A DNA stretch of 20,447 nt from UBA1172 sp002457135. Its GTDB lineage: Bacteria; Pseudomonadota; Alphaproteobacteria; Puniceispirillales; UBA1172. The DNA lies in the NCBI GenBank assembly GCA_965660935.1, contig CBFIBR010000031.1, positions 1 through 20,447 of the forward strand. Direction: 5' to 3'. This document shows positions 16,093 to 20,447 of the stretch, piece after piece (within the stretch, counting starts at the first letter, position 1; each line of letters opens with the position of its first letter). The position numbers and the translations under genes were made by a program. The notes beneath the pieces were generated by a model. The model was given only the letters and a program-made list of their open reading frames with translations, searched no databases and had not been told where the DNA came from.

Positions 16093-16347
16093 ATGAAAGA
16101 CCTTGATATTATGCCTGACCAGACGCTTGATTTGAGGGGGCTGAAATGCCCGCTGCCTGTGCTGAAAGCCCGCCGTGCCATCAAGGCAATGGATAAGGGA
16201 GAGCAGCTTGAAGTGCTGGCCGATGATCCCGCGGCTGTCCTCGATTTCGCCCATTTCTGTGAGGTTGATCAGCATGAGCTGGAGGAAAGCAGCAGCGATG
16301 ATACAGGCGATGGCCCGCCAACCTTGCGTTTTCTTATCCGGGTATGA
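16093..16347 (+). CDS. tusA: TusA/SirA family sulfur-carrier protein
   Basis: Small cytoplasmic persulfide carrier of the TusA family, used in tRNA 2-thiouridine synthesis and other sulfur relays. The 84-aa protein opens with the family signature LDLRGLKCPLPVLKARRAI; Cys19 of CPLP is the sulfur-bearing residue. EQLEVLADDPAAVLDFAHFC follows, the second conserved block. The last residues are more acidic than usual (ELEESSSDDTGDG). The ATG at 16093 has no good Shine-Dalgarno; the internal ATG at 16111 is possible. It is divergent from djlA and its 3' end overlaps the convergent gene at 16334 by 14 nt. The family is certain; whether it is the tRNA-thiolation TusA or a paralogue is not. Confidence 0.88.
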   Translation: MKDLDIMPDQTLDLRGLKCPLPVLKARRAIKAMDKGEQLEVLADDPAAVLDFAHFCEVDQHELEESSSDDTGDGPPTLRFLIRV

Positions 16348-16660
16348 GCTGCGCCAGCAGCCGCTGATGCCGGGTTGCCGGGTCAGCATCATCTTCCGGC
16401 CCCAGTGCATCGAGCTTTTCAAAGAACCCTCTGGCCGGGATACCGCTTGTGCGGCTCACCACCACGGCGGCACGCAGGGGCTGGCCCAGGCCATGATCGC
16501 GTTCCATCAGGTCTTCCAGCCAGATTGTCAACTGGTGGATCCGGTGGGGGGCGGGGATGCAGGCCGCCTCGGCCAGATCGGCATAGGTGATGCAGCGGCC
16601 TTGCCCGATGCAATCCGTGATCATGCGCTCAGCGCGGATATGCCATTCTTCGGTGGTCAT
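16334..16660 (-). CDS. Conserved hypothetical protein, possible winged-helix fold
   Basis: I do not recognise a named family. From the ATG at 16660 the product is 108 aa: WHIRAERMITDCIGQGRCITYADLAEAACIP, then HRIHQLTIWLEDLMERD, PLRAAVVVSRTSGIPARGFF and a C-terminal charged helix. The phrase GRCITYADLAEAA recalls the helix-turn segment of alkyltransferase-like (Atl/MGMT C-terminal) winged-helix proteins, but the PCHR active-site motif is absent, so an alkyltransferase is excluded. The frame stays open to 16759, but that extension starts with TTG, runs into the acyltransferase gene and lacks a ribosome binding site. It is convergent with the tusA-like gene and divergent from the acyltransferase gene, so probably transcribed alone. 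Confidence 0.7.
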   Translation of the reverse strand: MTTEEWHIRAERMITDCIGQGRCITYADLAEAACIPAPHRIHQLTIWLEDLMERDHGLGQPLRAAVVVSRTSGIPARGFFEKLDALGPEDDADPATRHQRLLAQLIPG

Positions 16661-16730
16661 CACTTTGTTTAACCCGGCGGTCCTTTTATCTGCTGACTGG
16701 ATTATGCCACGGCTGATGGTATGATGCGCC

Positions 16731-17450
16731 ATGGCCCTGATCCGTTCCATCGTCTTCAATATCCTTTTCTATGGCGCAACGGCGGTGATGTCCATCATCG
16801 GGCTGCCGCTTTTGCTCCTGCCCGGGCGCGTCATTGAAATCTACGCCCATTGCTGGGCTGTTGTGCTGGTGGTGCTGTTGCGCGTGGTCGGCATCCGTCA
16901 TCGCATCATCGGCCCCCGCCCGAAAGGCCCGGTGATCTATGCCGCCAAGCACCAGTCGGCGTGGGAGACGATTACTCTCTACCCGGCCCTCGGCTCACCC
17001 GCCCCGGTGATGAAACGCTCGCTGGTGTTCTATCCCCTCATCGGGCTGTATTTCCTGAAGGTGCCATCGGTGCCGATTGACCGTTCGGCGGGGGTGCAGG
17101 CGTTACGGTCGCTCAAGGACAATGCGATCCGTATCGCCGCCATGCCGCGCTCGATCCTGATTTTCCCGCAAGGCACCCGCGTTGCCCCGGGGCGGGAGCA
17201 TCCCTATCATGCCGGCACTTATGCCATTTATGCGGCTTCCGGGCTGCCGGTGGTGCCGGTTGCGCTCAATTCCGGGCTATTCTGGGGGCGGGAAAATTTC
17301 GTCAAGAAACCGGGGGAAATCACGGTTGAGCTGTTGCCGCCAATCCCCCCCGGGCTGGATCGCAAGGCGTTCATGAAACAGCTTGAGGACAGCATCGAAA
17401 ATGCCACCAATGCACTGCCGGGGATGGCGGAGGCTTCCAAAAAAGGCTAA
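16731..17450 (+). CDS. 1-acyl-sn-glycerol-3-phosphate acyltransferase (PlsC family)
   Basis: Membrane-associated acyltransferase that converts lysophosphatidic acid to phosphatidic acid in phospholipid synthesis. The 239-aa protein has a hydrophobic N-terminus with two likely membrane segments (about 7-30 and 38-55). The catalytic block AAKHQSAWET (71-80) is an HX4E version (H74, E79) of the usual HX4D. The substrate-binding block reads FPQGTR (145-150) where most family members have FPEGTR. Later PVVPVALNSGLFWGR is the usual block IV. The ATG at 16731 has no clear Shine-Dalgarno. It precedes the DUF2237 gene by 31 nt in the same direction, so they may share a transcript. PlsC activity is likely but an ornithine-lipid or other acyl acceptor cannot be excluded. 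Confidence 0.88.
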   Translation: MALIRSIVFNILFYGATAVMSIIGLPLLLLPGRVIEIYAHCWAVVLVVLLRVVGIRHRIIGPRPKGPVIYAAKHQSAWETITLYPALGSPAPVMKRSLVFYPLIGLYFLKVPSVPIDRSAGVQALRSLKDNAIRIAAMPRSILIFPQGTRVAPGREHPYHAGTYAIYAASGLPVVPVALNSGLFWGRENFVKKPGEITVELLPPIPPGLDRKAFMKQLEDSIENATNALPGMAEASKKG

Positions 17451-17481
17451 GCTGACGCTTTGGACGGAAAGGGGCTGGATA

Positions 17482-17871
17482 ATGGATGGCGGTTTCGGCA
17501 AGGGCGAAAGTCAGCGTAACGTGCTGGGGGGCGAACTCATGGTCTGTTCCACCGATCCGGTGACCGGCTTTTACCGCACCGGCTGTTGCCATACCGGCCC
17601 GCAGGACCAGGGCTCCCACACCGTCTGCGCTGTCATGACCGAGGAATTTCTTTCTTTCAGCAAGGCGGCTGGAAATGATCTTTCTACGCCGCGCCCCGAA
17701 TTTGAATTTGCCGGGCTGAAACCGGGGGATCAATGGTGCCTCTGCGCCACCCGCTGGGAACAGGCGAGGCAGGCTGGCAAGGCCCCCAGGGTGCGGCTCA
17801 ATGCAACCAACATGGCCAGCCTCAGGTTCTGTGCGCTGGAACACCTCAAGGCCCATGCGGTCGATGGCTAA
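17482..17871 (+). CDS. DUF2237 family protein
   Basis: A 129-aa cytoplasmic protein of a widespread but uncharacterised family. The family hallmark runs through most of the sequence: NVLGGELMVCSTDPVTGFYR, GCCHTGPQDQGSHTVCAVMT, EFLSFSKAAGNDLSTPRPEF and FAGLKPGDQWCLCATRW. Several cysteines (CC, VC, WCLC) are conserved and could bind metal or take part in redox chemistry, but no activity is known to me. ATG at 17482 is chosen because AAAGGGG is 7 nt upstream and the family homology begins shortly after; the frame is open further upstream into the acyltransferase gene. It is followed 20 nt later by a small gene in the same direction. Confidence 0.93.
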   Translation: MDGGFGKGESQRNVLGGELMVCSTDPVTGFYRTGCCHTGPQDQGSHTVCAVMTEEFLSFSKAAGNDLSTPRPEFEFAGLKPGDQWCLCATRWEQARQAGKAPRVRLNATNMASLRFCALEHLKAHAVDG

Positions 17872-17891
17872 CCGATAGAGGAGAAAGCCCG

Positions 17892-18089
17892 ATGATTACC
17901 CTGGATCAGCGTGTCAAGGTTCACTGCACTGATACCGATGCTATTGTCGATGGTGTCATTGTCCGTATCCGGCCACAGGGGTTTGACGTTGCCCTCGGTG
18001 AATTGATTATCCATTTGCGCAATCACAAGCCCGGCATTTATGTCGGTCAGCAGTCAGGGATGGAATTCGTTGTCCGAACTCAAAACTGA
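17892..18089 (+). CDS. Small protein of unknown function, 65 aa
   Basis: The gene starts at an ATG with GAGGAG 8 nt upstream, a strong ribosome binding site, 20 nt after the DUF2237 gene. The product reads as alternating hydrophobic and polar residues with repeated I/V (TDAIVDGVIVRIRPQGFDVAL, broken by G and P), which suggests a small all-beta, SH3-like or KOW-like fold. No catalytic motif, signal peptide or membrane helix is seen. Its 3' end overlaps by 20 nt the start proposed for the next small gene. I cannot assign a family. Confidence 0.75.
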   Translation: MITLDQRVKVHCTDTDAIVDGVIVRIRPQGFDVALGELIIHLRNHKPGIYVGQQSGMEFVVRTQN

Positions 18090-18246
18090 AGACACTGAAA
18101 CGGACAGGGAAAACCAGGCCCAGGATCGCTGGATATGGGGAGTGTGGCTGACGGTTGCCCTCATCTCGGTTGCTATACTGCCCTTTGCCTCACGGCTTGA
18201 CGGGGTGGCGAGGTCAATAGCGCGTTTCTGCGGGTTTGGTATCTGA
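18070..18246 (+). CDS. Small single-span membrane protein, unknown
   Basis: From a TTG at 18070 the product is 58 aa: a charged N-terminus (SELKTEDTETDRENQAQD), one hydrophobic segment (about residues 22-41, WIWGVWLTVALISVAILPFA) and a basic C-terminus ending CGFGI. GGGATGGA lies 5 nt upstream of the TTG; an ATG at 18040 in the same frame would extend it deeper into the previous gene. The stop is 2 nt before the ATG of the TauE-like permease, so coupling to that gene is likely. The non-ATG start and the lack of family recognition keep confidence moderate. Confidence 0.5.
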   Translation: MSELKTEDTETDRENQAQDRWIWGVWLTVALISVAILPFASRLDGVARSIARFCGFGI

Positions 18247-18248
18247 CC

Positions 18249-19016
18249 ATGACCGAGCTTATGGCCCTGTTGCTGCCGGATTATTCGGGCTGGCTGCTGT
18301 TCTATATCTATTTCGTGTTTTTGCTTGCCGGGGTGGTCAAGGGCTTCCTCGGGATGGGCATGCCCGCTGTCCTGATCATCACGCTGACGCTGTTCATCCC
18401 GCCGATTGAGGCGATATCGCTCATCGTACTGCCGATGCTGTTCACCAATGTGTTTCAGTTTGGGCGTTCCAGGGCGCGTATGGTGACGGCGCGGCGCTAT
18501 GGTGTTTTTGCGATCTCAACCCTTGTTGCCATCATGGCGGTATCGGTCAATATCCAGCATTACCCTGAGGATATGCTGCTGGCCTCCATCGGGATTGCCA
18601 TGGTGCTGTTCGCGGTCAACACGCTGTTCGGGTTTCCCATCCGGCTTGGCCCCAACCCTGTCTGGCAGGTTCTTGGCGGGGTTATCGCCGGGATCATTGG
18701 CGGGCTGTCGGCGGTATGGTCACCGCCGGTGGTGATGTACCTGATCGGCCGCAATGTCGGCAAAGACGAATTTATCGGCGCTGTCGGTTTTCTGTTCATG
18801 GTCGGCAGTATCGGGTTGATAATCGCCCTTGGCAGCATCAGCCTGATCACATTGCCGGTCGCGGGCCAGTCCATCATCGGGTTGATCCTGGCGCTGGCCG
18901 GGTTCCGCATTGGTGAGGTTATGCGCGGTTTCGTTGATACCGACACGTTCCGCAAATGCGTTCTGGCGGCGTTCCTGATCATGGGGACCAGGCTGGTTTT
19001 GATCAGCCTGTTTTAA
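18249..19016 (+). CDS. TauE/SafE family membrane permease (putative sulfite/organosulfonate exporter)
   Basis: A 255-aa polytopic membrane protein with about seven to eight hydrophobic segments. The family motif is visible in each half: FLLAGVVKGFLGMGMPAVLI near residues 23-42 and GVIAGIIGGLSAVWSPPVVMYL around 142-163. TauE/SafE proteins export sulfite, sulfoacetate or other small anions, but the substrate differs widely and cannot be read from sequence. The gene follows the 58-aa membrane protein by 2 nt, suggesting one operon with the two small genes upstream. Its stop overlaps by a few bases the stop of a small gene on the other strand. Confidence 0.88.
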   Translation: MTELMALLLPDYSGWLLFYIYFVFLLAGVVKGFLGMGMPAVLIITLTLFIPPIEAISLIVLPMLFTNVFQFGRSRARMVTARRYGVFAISTLVAIMAVSVNIQHYPEDMLLASIGIAMVLFAVNTLFGFPIRLGPNPVWQVLGGVIAGIIGGLSAVWSPPVVMYLIGRNVGKDEFIGAVGFLFMVGSIGLIIALGSISLITLPVAGQSIIGLILALAGFRIGEVMRGFVDTDTFRKCVLAAFLIMGTRLVLISLF

Positions 19017-19189
19017 AATCCGGCGAGCCTCATTGCCGCGTTGACGATGCTGATCACGAGGTTGAGTGCCTGCGCCAGCATCATCTGTATCCAGTCAAGG
19101 ATGCCGTAGACTATCCCCAGTGCCTCACCCGCGACATCAACGCTTTCGTAATTGAGAAATCCGCCCACCTCTTCATTTTTCTTGGCCAT
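19013..19189 (-). CDS. Small amphipathic/hydrophobic protein, 58 aa, unknown
   Basis: A short gene convergent with the permease gene. ATG at 19189 is preceded by AAGGAG 10 nt upstream. Translation gives MAKKNEEVGGFLNYESVDVA, then GEALGIVYGILDWIQMMLAQ, then ALNLVISIVNAAMRLAGF and TAA. The second half could be one long amphipathic helix or a membrane-associated hairpin with no charged residues between Asp32 and Arg54. Nothing in it matches a family I know. It shares the 130-bp divergent region with the methionine sulfoxide reductase gene, which contains a 15-bp tandem repeat just upstream of its start. Function not assigned; a small membrane-stress or toxin-like peptide is possible but speculative. 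Confidence 0.65.
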   Translation of the reverse strand: MAKKNEEVGGFLNYESVDVAGEALGIVYGILDWIQMMLAQALNLVISIVNAAMRLAGF

Positions 19190-19216
19190 GCAATTTAAAC
19201 TCCTTGAGGCAACGGG

Positions 19217-19246
19217 GTTTCCTGATTAGGCGTTTCCTAATTCGGC
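19217..19246. repeat. 15-bp tandem direct repeat in the divergent intergenic region
   Basis: gtttcctgattaggc is followed immediately by gtttcctaattcggc, identical at 13 of 15 positions. It lies 28 bp upstream of the 58-aa gene (minus) and about 75 bp upstream of the fRMsr gene (plus), so it may be an operator for one or both. Each unit spans about 1.5 helical turns. Confidence 0.6.
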
Positions 19247-19272
19247 GGGTTTCATTATTCTTGAAATCAGCA

Positions 19273-19288
19273 TTTCCCCTAAGGGAAA
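19273..19288. promoter_or_regulatory. Palindrome TTTCCC-CTAA-GGGAAA upstream of the fRMsr gene
   Basis: A perfect 6-bp inverted repeat with a 4-nt centre lies 32-47 bp before the fRMsr start codon. It has no trailing T run, so a protein-binding operator or an mRNA leader hairpin is more likely than a terminator. No regulator is identified. Confidence 0.4.
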
Positions 19289-19319
19289 GCCGATTAACCC
19301 GCTTGAGGATCGGATCACC

Positions 19320-19772
19320 ATGCAACCTTACGCCGAGATTGAAGGCCGTATCCTTGCCCTCATGGATAATGAGGATGACACGATCAGCCTGATGGCCACC
19401 GTGGCGGCTGAGCTGTATCAGGCGGTTGAGGGCTTTGACTGGGTCGGGTTCTATCGGGTGACCGAACCCGGATTGCTCAAAATCGGGCCGTATCAGGGCG
19501 GGCATGGCTGCCTTGTCATCCCGTTTGACAAAGGGGTTTGCGGTGCCGCCGCCCGGACCGGCGAAACCCAGCGTGTCGATGATGTTGATGCTTTCCCGGG
19601 GCATATTGCCTGCGCTGCCTCAACCCGGTCTGAAATCGTGGTTCCGGTCAGGAATGGCGCGGGTGATCTGATCGCTGTGCTTGATATCGACAGCGACACC
19701 CCTGCCTTTTTCAAGAGCGATGATCAGGTCTTTCTGGAAGCCCTGATGGAAAAGGTTTTTGGCCGCATTTAA
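19320..19772 (+). CDS. msrC: Free methionine-(R)-sulfoxide reductase (GAF domain, fRMsr)
   Basis: Cytoplasmic GAF-domain enzyme that reduces free L-methionine-(R)-sulfoxide, an oxidative-damage repair step. The 150-aa protein is a single GAF domain with the full fRMsr signature: FDWVGFYRV, GGHGCLVIPFDKGVCGAAARTGETQ (residues 60-84), VDDVDAFPGHIACAASTRSEIVVP (86-109) and LIAVLDIDSD. The three cysteines of the family are present as Cys64, Cys74 and Cys98, the last the expected catalytic one. GAGGA lies about 10 nt before the ATG. It is divergent from the 58-aa gene. The next plus-strand sequence is a hairpin shared with the terminator of the 29-aa gene. Confidence 0.94.
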   Translation: MQPYAEIEGRILALMDNEDDTISLMATVAAELYQAVEGFDWVGFYRVTEPGLLKIGPYQGGHGCLVIPFDKGVCGAAARTGETQRVDDVDAFPGHIACAASTRSEIVVPVRNGAGDLIAVLDIDSDTPAFFKSDDQVFLEALMEKVFGRI

Positions 19773-19790
19773 TGACAGGGCCTCATGCAT

Positions 19791-19817
19791 AAAAAAGGGA
19801 GGCCAGAGGCCTCCCTT
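19791..19817 (-). terminator. Strong rho-independent terminator after the 29-aa peptide gene
   Basis: AAGGGAGGCC, loop AGA (TCT on the minus strand) and GGCCTCCCTT form a perfect 10-bp stem; on the minus strand it is followed by six T (plus-strand A run 19791-19796). The stem base is 24 nt after the peptide stop codon. Without its T run on the plus strand it may also slow rightward transcripts from the fRMsr gene. Confidence 0.88.
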
Positions 19818-19830
19818 CCGTGACGGATGA

Positions 19831-19844
19831 TAGGCGTTAGCCTA
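19831..19844 (-). other. Short hairpin spanning the stop codon of the 29-aa gene
   Basis: TAGGC-TAAC-GCCTA is a perfect 5-bp inverted repeat whose first three bases are the TAG stop codon. It precedes the main terminator by about 14 nt and may protect the short mRNA or stall ribosomes. Only the symmetry is directly seen. Confidence 0.45.
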
Positions 19845-19931
19845 ATAACCGCTTCCAATCCTGCCGAGGCTGCCCGACAGTCCAGTTACGGAAAACTTCA
19901 CGCCTTTATTCAAATCACGATCACTAGACAT
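19842..19931 (-). CDS. 29-aa peptide with an extreme Shine-Dalgarno sequence, unknown
   Basis: From the ATG at 19931 the product is MSSDRDLNKGVKFSVTGL followed by SGSLGRIGSGY and TAG. Upstream, AGGAGGTGATCC (plus-strand 19933-19944) matches the full anti-Shine-Dalgarno 3' end of 16S rRNA over 12 nt, with 7 nt from AGGAGG to the ATG. A perfect terminator hairpin follows 24 nt after the stop. This layout marks a real, strongly translated single-gene unit. The peptide is hydrophilic, begins charged and ends in a Gly/Ser-rich segment with C-terminal Tyr; it has no cysteine, membrane helix or signal peptide. Codons such as AGT, GTA, GGA and TTG contrast with the GC-rich neighbours. The frame is open upstream to 20057 but crosses the preceding terminator, so the long form is rejected. 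Possible roles include a modified-peptide precursor or a small regulatory protein; no evidence decides. Confidence 0.72.
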   Translation of the reverse strand: MSSDRDLNKGVKFSVTGLSGSLGRIGSGY

Positions 19932-20008
19932 TGGATCACCTCCTCTCGATTGTTGAAACTGATATAAACATAATATGAAATCCCGGGGATTGCCAGTCAT
20001 GGATAGCG

Positions 20009-20029
20009 AAAAAAAAGGGGATTTTTCCC
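20009..20029 (-). terminator. Likely terminator of the copper chaperone gene
   Basis: On the minus strand GGGA-AAAA-TCCC is followed by C and eight T (plus-strand A run 20009-20016). The stem is only 4-5 bp but the T run is long, and it starts 45 nt after the stop of the copper chaperone gene. It separates that gene from the 29-aa peptide gene. Confidence 0.55.
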
Positions 20030-20074
20030 GGCTGCAAAGCTGATCAATGCAGAACAACTAATAAAGACGAATGA

Positions 20075-20447
20075 TTAATGGCTGTGCCTGATTTTAACCA
20101 CCGGGGCCATGATGGTGACGGTGCCAGCCTGCTCAAAGGTCAGCCGCAGTTCCACGTTTTCACCCATACCGGGGCGCGATGTTAATTTCATCAGCATGAA
20201 ATGCACCCCGCCGGGTTTGAGGGTAACGGTTTCCCCGGGGGCAATGATGATCCCATCGGTGAGGGGGCGCATCGACATGACCCCGTCCTCAACCTTCATC
20301 ACATGAATTTCGGATTTCCGGGCGATATCGGTTGCAATCGACACCAGACGGTCAGCCTGATCACCTTTATTGGTAATGCTGGCATAGGCCGCCGTGGCGG
20401 GGGTATTGCCGTGGATCATCCGCACCCTTGCATCATCGATCAGCAGG
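20075..20447 (-). CDS. Copper chaperone PCu(A)C family protein, 5' part beyond the window
   Basis: Periplasmic Cu(I)-binding protein (formerly DUF461) that delivers copper to cytochrome c oxidase. The frame is open to the right edge, giving 123 residues; a signal peptide and start codon are expected outside. The visible N-terminal part LLIDDARVRMIHGN continues into TPATAAYASITNKGDQADRL, matching the family's ARVR...AAAY..I.N..D pattern. The copper motif is present: H in EIHVMKVEDGVMSMRPL with the second Met ten residues on, and H-F-M in LKPGGVHFMLM. An internal GTG at 20425 could start a shorter product but would lose the conserved DDAR segment, so the gene is called partial. A weak terminator follows at 20009-20029. 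Confidence 0.92.
   Translation of the reverse strand, partial: LLIDDARVRMIHGNTPATAAYASITNKGDQADRLVSIATDIARKSEIHVMKVEDGVMSMRPLTDGIIIAPGETVTLKPGGVHFMLMKLTSRPGMGENVELRLTFEQAGTVTIMAPVVKIRHSH

Noticed and set aside
16661..16759. N-terminal extension of the 108-aa protein to a TTG at 16759
   Set aside because: It would overlap the acyltransferase start and has no ribosome binding site; ATG at 16660 fits better.
19932..20057. Extended 71-aa version of the 29-aa peptide
   Set aside because: It crosses the A/T-rich terminator of the copper chaperone gene and ignores the near-perfect Shine-Dalgarno directly before the inner ATG.
1..20447. CRISPR array, tRNA genes, insertion sequences, prophage or defence genes
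   Set aside because: No regularly spaced repeats, tRNA-like cloverleaf, transposase, integrase or known defence motif was found on either strand by reading.

Overview
The window looks like chromosomal DNA of a Gram-negative alphaproteobacterium. The evidence is a compact division/cell-wall (dcw) cluster in the order mraZ-rsmH-ftsL-ftsI-murE-murF-mraY-murD, a MurE with the meso-diaminopimelate motif DNPR, a short alphaproteobacterial-type FtsL, a type A RNase P RNA, and a PlsC-type acyltransferase with an HQSAWE active site. Genes are GC-rich with short overlaps, while some intergenic stretches are strikingly AT-rich. A marine Rhodospirillales/SAR116-like host is a guess only; no 16S or other marker is present.

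Left third (1-8325, minus strand): eight cell-wall and division genes read leftwards as one tightly coupled operon, with murD running off the left edge. Every junction overlaps by 1-11 nt or is separated by only 6 nt. Upstream of mraZ there is a TTGACA promoter carrying three TGGG repeats spaced exactly 10 bp apart, the signature of a MraZ autoregulatory operator. An AT-rich stretch and a strong minus-strand terminator follow.

Middle (8793-13392): a small two-helix membrane protein with a histone H1-like Lys/Ala/Thr tail (minus) is divergent from an FAD-linked D-lactate/glycolate-type dehydrogenase (plus). Next come the RNase P RNA gene rnpB (minus) with its own promoter, and a TPR-sulfotransferase fusion (plus).

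Right third (13405-20447): uup and djlA form a translationally coupled minus-strand pair. Around and after them lie a TusA-like sulfur carrier, an uncharacterised 108-aa protein, a lysophospholipid acyltransferase, a DUF2237 protein, two small unknown proteins, a TauE/SafE-type permease, a free methionine-(R)-sulfoxide reductase and a PCu(A)C copper chaperone cut by the right edge. Two very short genes are easily missed: a 58-aa protein convergent with the permease gene, and a 29-aa peptide with a 12-nt perfect Shine-Dalgarno match and its own terminator.

Most of the window is housekeeping. I see no CRISPR array, tRNA, prophage, insertion sequence or defence island. The best candidates for undescribed biology are the 29-aa peptide, the 58-aa protein, the H1-tailed membrane protein and the small genes next to the permease.
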